Source of the DNA: an uncultured Veillonella sp.
Lineage (GTDB): Bacteria; Bacillota; Negativicutes; Veillonellales; Veillonellaceae
Assembly: GCA_934202095.1 (NCBI GenBank)
Contig: CAKPXN010000013.1
Location: 1-36,840 of the forward strand
Length of the DNA: 36,840 bases
Direction of reading: 5' to 3'
Position 1 is the stretch's first letter, and every line of letters starts with the position of its first letter. Below, piece after piece: positions 18,396-26,619 of the stretch. A program made the position numbers and the translations under genes. The notes below the pieces were generated by a model that saw only the letters and a program-made list of their open reading frames with translations, made no database searches and was not told where the DNA came from.

Positions 18396-19286
18396 TTATA
18401 CCTTGCGATAGTCACTAGGTGTCATTCCTACAGAATCTTTAAAGGTGCTTGTAAATTTACTACCATTTTCATAGCCTACGGCATTGGCAATCTGCAAGAT
18501 GGATTCATCCGTATCTTGAAGTAATCGTTTTGCCTCATTCATACGACATTCCTTAATAAATTGATGAATCGTCACACCGTATACCCCTTTAAAACAACGC
18601 TTTAAGGTTGATGCAGGGACATCAAAGTCACGAGATAAATCATCAATGGTAATGCGTTTGACGAAATTCTTAGACAAATATTTACTTACTGCTTTTACAA
18701 TATCTACCTGTTGCTTTCGGTAACTTCCTCGTTTTTCATAGGAGTCTGTAGAGATTACAGATAATAATAAAAATATTTCTACAATCTTGAGCTTAAAATA
18801 ATGAGATCTAATAGGATCTGGCACATTATATAAACTGGAAAAAATTTGGCGAACCGACTCGGTTTCCTCCATCATCATACCAAAGTCTGTATTTTCACAA
18901 AATCGATTGGCTATGGCAGCCAAATCAATCTGTGTATCTGCTACAAGGGTATCTAATACATGCTGAGCTCGTTCTACATCTACTAATAGCACTATCCCTT
19001 TAAACGATTTTGTAGGGAAGTAATTCTCATGCTGATAGTCAGACCTGATATGCCACCCTAACGACATATCCCCTGGCCCCATATACAAGTATTCTCCAGA
19101 TGCGAATTTGCATTCAATACGGCCCTCTTCACAATGATTAATTGCAAATGTCTTTGTATGAGATTTGGCGAAAAATTGAATCGATTCACGCTGTACATCG
19201 AGGAATAGCAAATCAATACCGTCAAATACGGTATGTCTAGCCATACATACCCCTGATTGTAATTTCATATGAGCATGTTGATTCAT
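18396..19286 (-). CDS. AraC-family transcriptional regulator (PchR-like)
   Basis: About 296 residues from MNQHAHMK. I chose the ATG at 19286 because a GGTG ribosome site precedes it and because the apparent promoter (TTGACA 19347-19352, TACTAT 19324-19329) would place the transcript start downstream of the longer in-frame ATG at 19352. The N-terminal two thirds is a ligand-sensing region with no DNA-binding motif. The C-terminus has the AraC double helix-turn-helix: SRDFDVPASTLKRCFKGVYGVT, then ILQIANAVGYENGSKFTSTFK and GMTPSDYRK. PchR-type regulators sense ferric siderophores or related ligands and activate the adjacent TonB receptor. By analogy this one may sense heme (inference). Confidence 0.9.
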   Translation of the reverse strand: MNQHAHMKLQSGVCMARHTVFDGIDLLFLDVQRESIQFFAKSHTKTFAINHCEEGRIECKFASGEYLYMGPGDMSLGWHIRSDYQHENYFPTKSFKGIVLLVDVERAQHVLDTLVADTQIDLAAIANRFCENTDFGMMMEETESVRQIFSSLYNVPDPIRSHYFKLKIVEIFLLLSVISTDSYEKRGSYRKQQVDIVKAVSKYLSKNFVKRITIDDLSRDFDVPASTLKRCFKGVYGVTIHQFIKECRMNEAKRLLQDTDESILQIANAVGYENGSKFTSTFKDSVGMTPSDYRKV

Positions 19287-19323
19287 AGTATCACCATATA
19301 TATAAATTATAAACAATACATTA

Positions 19324-19352
19324 ATAGTAAGCATTTTGAGATTAATTGTCAA
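19324..19352 (-). promoter_or_regulatory. Promoter of the AraC regulator gene
   Basis: TTGACA (19347-19352) and TACTAT (19324-19329) on the minus strand are separated by 17 bases. It lies 38 bases from the preferred start codon at 19286 and overlaps the longer alternative start, arguing against that start. Confidence 0.7.
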
Positions 19353-19430
19353 ATATATTTTGGTAATAATTCATGTAATCTTTATTAAAATACAAAATAT
19401 TCATTCATGTTTTCTATATGATTAATAAAC

Positions 19431-19472
19431 AAAAATCCTCCCATTAAAGCACGCACTAATAGGAGGATTTTT
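19431..19472 (-). terminator. Terminator after the PTS/DUF454 unit
   Basis: AAAAATCCTCC and GGAGGATTTTT form an 11-bp stem with T-runs on both sides, so it can act on both strands. It follows the DUF454 gene and separates it from the AraC promoter. Confidence 0.85.
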
Positions 19473-19478
19473 ATACTA

Positions 19479-19877
19479 TTATTTATTTTTTGTTTTAACT
19501 ACAAATAATAATGCTATGACATGAGCAATCCATACGATGGCCATGACGATAAGGGCGATAGGTATATTTCTTGAAAAATAGGCACCAATCAGCATTATTA
19601 TAGTAACAGAAATTAGAATGGACAACTTTGCCCGCAACGTCAATGCTTTATCCCGTTCATATGCACCTACTGTCTTTTTATATAACTGAGACTCTAGAAA
19701 CATTCTATGAAAGCGTTCAGAACCACGAGCTAAACAAAATAACGTAAGCATATAAAAAGGAACTGTTGGCAATATGGGTAATATGATTCCGGCCGTGCCA
19801 AGGCAAAAACTTATAGCACCAATGGTCAGAAATACATATCGAACCACTACATTACTATGTTGCTCAGTTGTTTTCAT
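19479..19877 (-). CDS. DUF454/YbaN-family inner membrane protein
   Basis: A 132-residue membrane protein. An N-terminal helix pair (YVFLTIGAISFCLGTAGIILPILPTVPFYMLTLFCLARGS) has the DUF454 hallmark GIILPILPTVPF and the following FCLARGSERFH. Two more helices follow near the C-terminus. Family function is unknown. Its ATG overlaps the stop codon of the EIIC gene (TAATG), so it is translationally coupled to the ascorbate-type PTS. This association is stronger than chance adjacency, but no role can be stated. Confidence 0.88.
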   Translation of the reverse strand: MKTTEQHSNVVVRYVFLTIGAISFCLGTAGIILPILPTVPFYMLTLFCLARGSERFHRMFLESQLYKKTVGAYERDKALTLRAKLSILISVTIIMLIGAYFSRNIPIALIVMAIVWIAHVIALLFVVKTKNK

Positions 19878-21244
19878 TATTCCTCTTCTACGTAATTAAT
19901 AACTTTCCCTTTTGTTTTAATAAAGTTAGGAATAATAAGAACAAGAGCGGCAATAACAACGACAGCATAGATGCCCGCCATGCCAATCCATTCAAAAGCA
20001 TTACCTAATACGAGGCCCATTACGGCAAAGTCCGCATCACCGAATGTAGTATTTTGGAAACCTAATTGACCTAATACTGGCAATGCTAGCGCTGGTAAGA
20101 ATGTAATAGCTAAACCATTAAGGAATGCACCTACTGCAGCACCACGACGACCGCCGGTAGCATTACCATAGATACCTGCTGTTGCACCGCAGAAGAAGTG
20201 AGGTACAAGACCAGGAATAATAAGTACGCCACCTACAGCACCTAGAATAAGCATACCAATGATACCACCAATGAAGGAGCTAATAAAGCCTAATACAACA
20301 GCTGTTGGTGCATAGGTAAAGAATACAGCACAGTCTACAGCTGGGATGGCATTAGGAATAATTTTTGTAGCAATACCTTGGAATGCTGGAATCAAGTCAC
20401 CTAAAATCATACGCACGCCAGAGTATACGATAGCTACACCTACAGCAAAGTTCATAGCGCTCATAACAGCAAATAAGTATGGACTCATAGAACCGGATAG
20501 AGTTGCTACGAATTCAGAACCTGCAGCAATAGCTGCAATCAAATAAAATACGATCATAGTCAATGCAGTAGATAGTGTAGAATCACGCAAGAAGCCCCAT
20601 TTTTCAGGGATTTCAATATCTTCTGTACTTTCTTCTGCCTTACCTACATATTTTGCTACCCATGCAGATAGATAGTAACCTAAACTACCAAAATGGCCCA
20701 ATGCGATTTCATCACCATCGGTAACTTTAGAAGTATAACTTTGACCGATGGCTGGAGATATAGCAGACCATGCCCCCATTAAGAACCCACCTACAAGGAT
20801 TAACTCAATACCGGATAAACCTGCTGTTCCGAGTACAGCAGACATTAAACAAGCCATAAATAAGCTGTGGTGGCCTGTAAGGAATACGTATTTAAACTTG
20901 GTGAAACGAGCAATTAATAAGTTCATCAATAAGCCTACAACGAGGATAGACATCGTTTCAACACCAAGCACCTTTTGTGCTACAGCTACAATAGCTTCAT
21001 TATTTGGTACAACGCCGGTAATATGGAATCCGTGTTCAATCATTTTTCCAAGTGGATCAAGATTGCTAACGATAACACCAGCACCAGCGGCAAGCATTAA
21101 ATAGCCGAGAATCGGTTTTAACGTACCAGTCATAATCTTATGAAATGGTCGTTTCAAAGCGATTAAACCAACGCAGGACATAATACCAATCAACAAGGCT
21201 GGCTGACTCAATACATCTCGTAAGAATTCTAATATCATTTCCAT
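19877..21244 (-). CDS. ulaA: PTS ascorbate-type EIIC (UlaA/SgaT)
   Basis: A 455-residue polytopic permease with about ten to eleven hydrophobic helices. Segments GHHSLFMACLMSAVLGTAGLSG, IPAFQGIATKIIPNAIPAVDC and PHFFCGATAGIYGNATGGRRGA are typical of the AG superfamily EIIC that moves L-ascorbate with phosphorylation. It follows EIIA and EIIB genes in the order common for this system (EIIB 20 bases upstream). The substrate could be ascorbate or a related acid sugar. No recognisable ascorbate catabolic genes (ulaD, ulaE, ulaF, ulaG) are present in the window. Confidence 0.9.
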   Translation of the reverse strand: MEMILEFLRDVLSQPALLIGIMSCVGLIALKRPFHKIMTGTLKPILGYLMLAAGAGVIVSNLDPLGKMIEHGFHITGVVPNNEAIVAVAQKVLGVETMSILVVGLLMNLLIARFTKFKYVFLTGHHSLFMACLMSAVLGTAGLSGIELILVGGFLMGAWSAISPAIGQSYTSKVTDGDEIALGHFGSLGYYLSAWVAKYVGKAEESTEDIEIPEKWGFLRDSTLSTALTMIVFYLIAAIAAGSEFVATLSGSMSPYLFAVMSAMNFAVGVAIVYSGVRMILGDLIPAFQGIATKIIPNAIPAVDCAVFFTYAPTAVVLGFISSFIGGIIGMLILGAVGGVLIIPGLVPHFFCGATAGIYGNATGGRRGAAVGAFLNGLAITFLPALALPVLGQLGFQNTTFGDADFAVMGLVLGNAFEWIGMAGIYAVVVIAALVLIIPNFIKTKGKVINYVEEE

Positions 21245-21264
21245 AGAACTATCTCCCCTATGAA

Positions 21265-21540
21265 TTACTTAGCGATTTCTTGTAATCGTTCTAAAATATC
21301 TTCTCTAATTTTCTTTTTGTTAATATAACTGCGTACAATAGCTACATTCTTATCTTCAAATTGCTCTGCTAATTCTTTCACAGTTACGATTAAATCAGCT
21401 TTACGACCTTGAGCCGCATTAAAGTCGATTGATTCTACTTGTGCTTCAATATTATTTTCTGCACAAATTTCTTCAATTTTCATTTTTAACATCAAGCTAG
21501 AGCCGATGCCATTACCACATACAGTTAAGATGGAAATCAT
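21265..21540 (-). CDS. ulaB: PTS EIIB, lactate/cellobiose-IIB fold, ascorbate type (UlaB/SgaB)
   Basis: A 91-residue cytosolic phosphocarrier. The loop VCGNGIGSSLMLKMKIEEI carries the phosphorylatable Cys (residue 8) and the Gly/Ser phosphate-binding turn that replaces the CGMGxGTS of other members. It takes phosphate from EIIA and passes it to substrate bound by EIIC. Length is normal. It lies 18 bases after the EIIA gene. Confidence 0.9.
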   Translation of the reverse strand: MISILTVCGNGIGSSLMLKMKIEEICAENNIEAQVESIDFNAAQGRKADLIVTVKELAEQFEDKNVAIVRSYINKKKIREDILERLQEIAK

Positions 21541-21558
21541 AGTATACCTCCCTAAAAA

Positions 21559-22014
21559 TTACGCATCTTCTAAATGTTCAGATAAAAATTGTTGTACATC
21601 TTCAATACTTTCAAAATTAGCAGCCGCATCAAGAAATTCTTCATCTTCAAAGAGCATCGCAATATCTGTAAGTAATTGAATATGTTCATCCTTATTCGGC
21701 GCACACAAAAATACCGCTACTGATACAGGATCATTCTCTGGGCTACCAAAATCGACCGGTTTTTCCAATGTAACAAGGGCTGTCCCTACTTGTTTAGCCC
21801 CCATTTCTGGGCGCGCATGAGGCATGGCAAGCCCCGGTGCCAACACGATATAAGGGCCCATCTCGCGAACGACTTCAATCATAGCCTCTGTATATGTAGG
21901 CTCTGTAAAGCCAGCATCGACCATGAGTTGACCACCGTGACGGATTACATCTTCCCAGGTCTCTGCAGGATAATGAAAGGACACATTATCCTCTGATAGT
22001 AAATCTTGTAACAA
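21559..22014 (-). CDS. ulaC: PTS EIIA, ascorbate/mannitol type (UlaC/SgaA)
   Basis: About 151 residues starting LLQDLLSEDNVSF. The active-site His lies in APGLAMPHARPE, the PTS_EIIA type-2 motif. I chose a TTG at 22014 rather than the upstream ATG at 22050. The TTG has a near-ideal AGGAGGTG ribosome site, while the ATG overlaps the apparent start of transcription just after a TATAAT box and has no ribosome site. The protein would accept phosphate from HPr, which is not in this window, and hand it to EIIB. Confidence 0.9.
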   Translation of the reverse strand: MLQDLLSEDNVSFHYPAETWEDVIRHGGQLMVDAGFTEPTYTEAMIEVVREMGPYIVLAPGLAMPHARPEMGAKQVGTALVTLEKPVDFGSPENDPVSVAVFLCAPNKDEHIQLLTDIAMLFEDEEFLDAAANFESIEDVQQFLSEHLEDA

Positions 22015-22050
22015 GCTAACACCTCCTATACTTACAACTTGTATACTCAT

Positions 22051-22079
22051 ATTATAGCTAGGTATAGTTAAAATGCCTA
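22051..22079 (-). promoter_or_regulatory. Promoter of the PTS operon
   Basis: TAGGCA (22074-22079) and TATAAT (22051-22056) on the minus strand have a 17-base spacer. The predicted start of transcription falls near 22044, which supports the TTG start of EIIA at 22014. Confidence 0.75.
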
Positions 22080-22100
22080 TACCTTATGTATTTATTTACA

Positions 22101-22131
22101 AAAAAAAGTTAGACCCAATCGGGTCTAACTT
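22101..22131 (-). terminator. Terminator after the small Arg-rich gene
   Basis: On the minus strand AAGTTAGACCC-GATT-GGGTCTAACTT is a perfect 11-bp stem followed by seven T. It lies about 90 bases past the stop of the gene at 22221. Confidence 0.9.
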
Positions 22132-22220
22132 TCACCTATTCACATGGCATGTATAAGAGTTGCTATTATTGGAAGAGTATAAAAAGATATTTTATATACA
22201 TATACCATGTCAATATTTAG

Positions 22221-22391
22221 TTAATCAAGTACTCTTAGTTGCTTATTAGATGCATCTGTACGCATTCTAATAGCCTCTATCAGTGGTTTCAAGATTTGGT
22301 ATTCCTCATCAGTCAAGCGGAATGAACGACATTCGCGCTTGCAACTACGAGGTCTACGACCAGAACCTTCTCTCTGTCCGCCCCATGTCAT
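22221..22391 (-). CDS. Small Arg-rich protein, possible DNA-binding
   Basis: 56 residues from MTWGGQREGSGRRPR. The ATG at 22391 is preferred because a GAGAGG site stands nine bases upstream; an in-frame GTG further up would give 71 residues. The basic N-terminus (GGQREGSGRRPRSCKRECR) is followed by RSFRLTDEEYQILKPLIEAIR, which reads like the strand-helix start of a ribbon-helix-helix protein. The motif GGxRxGSGRxP is also common in small phage and plasmid proteins. It has its own terminator downstream. Function is unknown and the coding call rests on motif, ribosome site and terminator. Confidence 0.65.
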   Translation of the reverse strand: MTWGGQREGSGRRPRSCKRECRSFRLTDEEYQILKPLIEAIRMRTDASNKQLRVLD

Positions 22392-22497
22392 TAGCATATA
22401 CCTCTCTCTATGGACTATTACGTTGTTATCTTTCACAATATTTAGTATATGCTATTTTATGCGGATTTTCAAGATTTTTATTCAGATTTATAAATAA

Positions 22498-23967
22498 TTA
22501 ATTATTTGCTTCAGCTGCTGCTTTTGCCGCTTCTGCAGCTTTTTTCAAATTAGGCACAGATGTAGGGCATGTAGCCGGTGTGCATGCACCATTAGGGCCT
22601 AAATCTTCAGCGCGGTTTACAAATGTAGTATGCAACATATGATGTGCTTTGTGGCTCAAAGGTTTACCTTCAAAGAACTCAGCATATAATTTTTGGATAT
22701 CTGGATTATCACAAGAAGCTTTCACTTTTACTTCCGCATCACGAGTATACAAGGATGCAATACGCGCTTCACGAGCTTTGTCGGCCATCGGTAATTTAAC
22801 GCGTGGTTGACCACCACCACCGATACAGCCGCCACGGCAAGCCATAACTTCGATAAAATCATAATGGATATTTTCAGCGCGCATGTGTTCAATGAATTTA
22901 CGCAAGTTGCCAGTACCATGAACAGCTGCTACATGTAATGTCTTATCGCCAATCACTACATCAGCTTCACGAGCACCATCCATGCCGCGAATTGCTTCGA
23001 ATGGAATCAATGTGCTAGGTGCATCCTCACCTGTTACAAGCTTATAAGCAGTACGCATAGCTGCTTCCATAACACCACCTGTGTTACCGAAGATGATACC
23101 GCCACCAGATGCTTCACCCATCAATGGATCAAATGTGGAATCTTCCAATTCGTCAAAGTTAACTTCTTCTGCACGTAACCATTTTGCAAGTTCACGCGTA
23201 GTAATACAGTAATCTGTATCGCGCATTTCTGGTACATCCCAGTAATCGGCGGATGCATTTAATTCATCACGACGAATTTCAAATTTCTTAGCTGTACATG
23301 GTGTTACTGCAACTGCAACGATTTGTTTTGCATCGATGCCCATTTTTTCAGCAAAATATGTTTTTTGCGTAGGTGCTTGCATAGCAATTGGACTCTTTGC
23401 AGTAGATAAGTTTGGTAAAAATTCTGGGTAGAATGTTTCAGCAAATTTTACCCAAGCAGGACAGCAAGATGTGAATTGAGGCAATTCACCGCTTCCATTA
23501 AGAACACGTTCAACCAACTCGGATGCTTCTTCCATGATAGTCATGTCTGCACCAAAGTTTGTATCAAGTACATAATCGCCACCCAATTTACGAAGGGCCG
23601 CAACCATTTTACCTTCTACGAATGTACCAGCGTCCATACCGAACTCTTCGCCTAAACCAACGCGCACAGCTGGTGCCGTTTGGAAGACAACGATTTTATT
23701 AGGGTCTGCAATCGCAGCCTTAACTTCATCGATTTCAGAACGTTCATTAATAGAATCAAATGGACAAATGGATGCACATTGACCGCAATGAATGCAGATT
23801 GGATGATCTCCATTTGTTGTCAAATCGTAATAGTCGAATACGCCCATATCAACAGCGCACGCTTTACGACATAAGGAACAATTTTTACATTTGGATAAAT
23901 CTTGCACAATGGCAATATTGCCTTCTTCAATAGGCACACGACGATCTAAAAATTCGTACTTACTCAT
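22498..23967 (-). CDS. hydA: Monomeric [FeFe] hydrogenase
   Basis: A 489-residue iron-sulfur enzyme reducing protons to H2 or the reverse with ferredoxin. Two [4Fe-4S] ferredoxin motifs lie at Cys27/30/33/37 and Cys58/61/64/68. The H-cluster motifs are TSCCPAW (166-172), TPCTAKKFE (222-230) and EVMACRGGCIGGGGQP (373-388). The second is normally MPCxxKxxE; here Met is Thr222. A C-terminal segment with two Cys (ACTPATCPTS) and an Ala/Lys-rich tail follows. No maturase genes (hydE, hydF, hydG) are nearby. An AGGAGG site precedes the ATG. Confidence 0.95.
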   Translation of the reverse strand: MSKYEFLDRRVPIEEGNIAIVQDLSKCKNCSLCRKACAVDMGVFDYYDLTTNGDHPICIHCGQCASICPFDSINERSEIDEVKAAIADPNKIVVFQTAPAVRVGLGEEFGMDAGTFVEGKMVAALRKLGGDYVLDTNFGADMTIMEEASELVERVLNGSGELPQFTSCCPAWVKFAETFYPEFLPNLSTAKSPIAMQAPTQKTYFAEKMGIDAKQIVAVAVTPCTAKKFEIRRDELNASADYWDVPEMRDTDYCITTRELAKWLRAEEVNFDELEDSTFDPLMGEASGGGIIFGNTGGVMEAAMRTAYKLVTGEDAPSTLIPFEAIRGMDGAREADVVIGDKTLHVAAVHGTGNLRKFIEHMRAENIHYDFIEVMACRGGCIGGGGQPRVKLPMADKAREARIASLYTRDAEVKVKASCDNPDIQKLYAEFFEGKPLSHKAHHMLHTTFVNRAEDLGPNGACTPATCPTSVPNLKKAAEAAKAAAEANN

Positions 23968-24010
23968 GTTTCCTCCTACTTAGGTAACGTTGTTATCGTT
24001 AATCTAGGAA

Positions 24011-24048
24011 ATTATACTACAAATTGTGATTTTTATCAATCATTGTGA
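24011..24048 (-). promoter_or_regulatory. hydA promoter with Rex-like inverted repeat
   Basis: TTGATA (24034-24039) and TATAAT (24011-24016) on the minus strand are 17 bases apart, 44 bases from the ATG. On the plus strand TTGTGAT-TTTT-ATCAA (24024-24039) overlaps the promoter, with another TTGTGA at 24043-24048. Rex repressor sites have the form TTGTGA-N6-TCACAA, so redox (NADH) control is possible but the match is partial. Confidence 0.6.
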
Positions 24049-24098
24049 AAGTAATTCCTATGCATATCAGGTATTAACAAATAGCATAAAACAAAGCA

Positions 24099-26060
24099 TT
24101 ATAGGCGCTCTTCTAACTCCATCCATCGATCGGTTAGGTCATCGATTTGAGATTGTGTCTCTTCTCGCTCCGCCATTAAGCTTTGCATCTTTTCATAATC
24201 CGTAGACACTTGACTAATCATAACATCCAAGCCCTTTACAAGATGCTCGAGTTTTGGCAGCTCTTCCATGATGGATTCGTACTCCGCCTCTTCCGCTTTA
24301 TTAAGACCCTTCTTTACTGTTTTTTCCGTGTGGCTAGATTCCGTACTAGAATCCGAACTAGCTACATTCACTGCATTAGCATCAGATACTTTATCGTCCT
24401 TATGTATAGTAGAGCTCTGTTGCTCTGGCACATAAAATGGTGAATTATTACTTTCACCTATATCGGCCTTATAATCTGAATACGACCCATGCACGATATC
24501 GATGTGACCATTGCCGGTAAATACAAATAATTTATCTACCACGCGGTCAAGGAAATAGCGGTCATGGCATACGGTAATAATAACGCCACTGAAAGAGTCG
24601 AGAAAGTCCTCAAGAACCTCTAATGTAGGAATGTCCAAATCATTGGTCGGTTCATCCAAGAGAAGCACATTCGGCGCACTCATAAGCAATTTTAAAAGGT
24701 ACAATCTACGCCGTTCACCACCGGATAGTTTACGGATTGGCACACCATGTAATTCGGGTGTAAATAAAAAGCGTTCCAAAATCTGCCCTGCACTCAGTGT
24801 CGTTCCATCACCGAGTGCCATATAGGTATGATCCTCTTTTATATAATCGAGAACGCGCATATTTTCATCAAATTCTGGTAATTCCTGTTTAAAATGCGCA
24901 ATACGGACGGTTTCGCCCTTTCCTATGGTCCCCGATGTAGGTTCATAGGTACCATCTAAGACCTTCATAAATGTCGACTTACCAACCCCATTAGGGCCTA
25001 CGATACCGATGCGATCATGACGTACCACGTGGTATGTAAAATCATCAATCATAGGACGCCCGTCAAAATCAAAGGATAGATGTTCCATATCAAAAATAGT
25101 TTTGCCTAAACGTGTCTTCAAAGCAATAGGGTCCATCTGATCCGAACGTCTGGTTTTCTCCATATTTTTAAGTGTTTCATACCGTTGTAAACGGGCCTTT
25201 TGCTTTGTACTGCGTGCCTGTGCACCACGGCGAACCCATTCGATTTCGCGTTTTAAAAATTGACGGCGTTTCTCTTCAGTCGCAGCTTGGCGTGCCTCAC
25301 GGTCGGCTTTCAATTCGATAAATTTTTCATAATTTCCTTCGTACTCATACATATGACGATTAGATAATTCCAAAATGCCATTACATACGGAGTCTAGAAA
25401 ATACCGGTCATGGGTACTAATTAAAAGACCACCTTGACGATTACTCAAATACGTTTCAAGCCATTCAATACTATCTTCATCCAAATGGTTGGTCGGTTCA
25501 TCTAAGAGGAGCAAATCACAAGGATATAATAAGGCTTGTCCCAACGCTAATCGACGTTTTTGACCTCCTGATAGGAGGCTAACAGACATGTTTACATCTT
25601 GAAAGCCTAATTTATTCAAAATAATACGCGCCTCTTGCTCTACTTGCCAACCATCTTGAGCATCCATTTCCTCTAAGCACTGCATGTAGCGGCGTTCAAT
25701 ATGATCATCGGACACACCTTGCTCTTGTATATAATGATAATCACGACTGGCCTTATCAAAGCGCTTTACAAGTTGCAATCGTGGATGATCCCCATCCAAA
25801 ATAGCTTCTAACAAGGTATTCCCTTCATCAAAAATCGGCGTTTGTGCCAAGTAATGAATGGTGGCCTTGCCATTGCGTTCAATAGTCCCTTTATCGCTTT
25901 CCATTTGACCTGTTAAGATTTTTAAAAACGTAGATTTACCGGTCCCATTAATACCTACGAGACCCAAACGTTTTTGATCCGTAAATGTAATGGACACATC
26001 GGTAAATAGCAATCGCGTGCCATATGATTTCTCTATATTCTGTAAACTGATTACGTTCAT
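24099..26060 (-). CDS. ABC-F family ATPase (Uup-like)
   Basis: A 653-residue soluble protein with two ABC cassettes and no membrane part. The first has Walker A GINGTGKST (about 36-44), signature LSGGQKRR and Walker B LLLLDEPTNHLDE. The second has GPNGVGKST, LSGGERRR and VLLLDEPTNDLD. A linker with many Arg and Gln lies between (WVRRGAQARSTKQKARLQRYE). The C-terminal 100 residues form an acidic and Ser-rich spacer followed by a coiled coil (EYESIMEELPKLEHLVKGL onward), as in Uup. ABC-F proteins act on ribosomes or, for Uup, on branched DNA and translation factors. The exact branch is not certain. Confidence 0.9.
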   Translation of the reverse strand: MNVISLQNIEKSYGTRLLFTDVSITFTDQKRLGLVGINGTGKSTFLKILTGQMESDKGTIERNGKATIHYLAQTPIFDEGNTLLEAILDGDHPRLQLVKRFDKASRDYHYIQEQGVSDDHIERRYMQCLEEMDAQDGWQVEQEARIILNKLGFQDVNMSVSLLSGGQKRRLALGQALLYPCDLLLLDEPTNHLDEDSIEWLETYLSNRQGGLLISTHDRYFLDSVCNGILELSNRHMYEYEGNYEKFIELKADREARQAATEEKRRQFLKREIEWVRRGAQARSTKQKARLQRYETLKNMEKTRRSDQMDPIALKTRLGKTIFDMEHLSFDFDGRPMIDDFTYHVVRHDRIGIVGPNGVGKSTFMKVLDGTYEPTSGTIGKGETVRIAHFKQELPEFDENMRVLDYIKEDHTYMALGDGTTLSAGQILERFLFTPELHGVPIRKLSGGERRRLYLLKLLMSAPNVLLLDEPTNDLDIPTLEVLEDFLDSFSGVIITVCHDRYFLDRVVDKLFVFTGNGHIDIVHGSYSDYKADIGESNNSPFYVPEQQSSTIHKDDKVSDANAVNVASSDSSTESSHTEKTVKKGLNKAEEAEYESIMEELPKLEHLVKGLDVMISQVSTDYEKMQSLMAEREETQSQIDDLTDRWMELEERL

Positions 26061-26199
26061 TACCGTACTCCTCTGCTTTCATTCTGTTACTTATTATACT
26101 ACAGATTTTCATTGACAGTCATACACCGCATCAGTAGAATACAGATAGATACATAGACAGTTACGCGACATAGTGACTATAAACTATAAGGAGGTCCTC

Positions 26200-26520
26200 A
26201 TGGCAACAGATGCAGTATTAGATTTTTATGATGCTCTAGATTTTGAAATTATCGACTTTGACGGATATGACACACTTTTTGTGGAACTATTAGACGATGG
26301 CACCTATGCCACCGTATCCGACGATGATGGTCACATGCCAGACACGCTAGATACACCCATTATATTCAATGTCTATGACGATACAGATTCATTCCAATGG
26401 AGTGTGAGCCTTAATGACTCTCATCAATTACAAGCACTACTAGAGGAACATAGTGCAACCGAAGAATTCTTAGAAGCATTACAAATAATTCGCACAGAGA
26501 ACATTGAAAACTATCAATAA
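26200..26520 (+). CDS. Small acidic protein, unknown function
   Basis: 106 residues from MATDAVLDFYDALDFE. The ATG at 26200 follows an AAGGAGGTCCTC ribosome site; an in-frame ATG 27 bases upstream lacks one. The protein is very rich in Asp and Glu, with alternating acidic and beta-strand-like stretches (DGYDTLFVELLDDGTYATVSDDDG) and a helical C-terminus (LQALLEEHSATEEFLEALQII). No signal peptide, membrane segment or Cys is seen. It is convergent with the glycosyltransferase gene and divergent from the ABC-F gene. I do not recognise the family. Confidence 0.8.
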   Translation: MATDAVLDFYDALDFEIIDFDGYDTLFVELLDDGTYATVSDDDGHMPDTLDTPIIFNVYDDTDSFQWSVSLNDSHQLQALLEEHSATEEFLEALQIIRTENIENYQ

Positions 26521-26539
26521 TCAATCACGAGAATAAATA

Positions 26540-26616
26540 AAAGGTCATCCCCAAGCTATTGGTTACCTAATCCATACTATATGGTAGGTACAATACGTTT
26601 GGTAGATGACCTTTTT
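26540..26616. terminator. Bidirectional structured terminator between convergent genes
   Basis: Outer stem AAAGGTCATC (26540-26549) with GATGACCTTT (26605-26614) encloses two smaller hairpins (CCAA-GCTA-TTGG at 26551-26562, and TACCT...AGGTA at about 26565-26590). T-runs follow on the plus strand, and a T-rich stretch follows on the minus strand. Confidence 0.8.
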
Positions 26617-26619
26617 TAT

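Noticed and set aside
18396..19352. Longer start for the AraC regulator
   Set aside because: The promoter at 19324-19352 overlaps this start, and MNQHAH at 19286 has a ribosome site.
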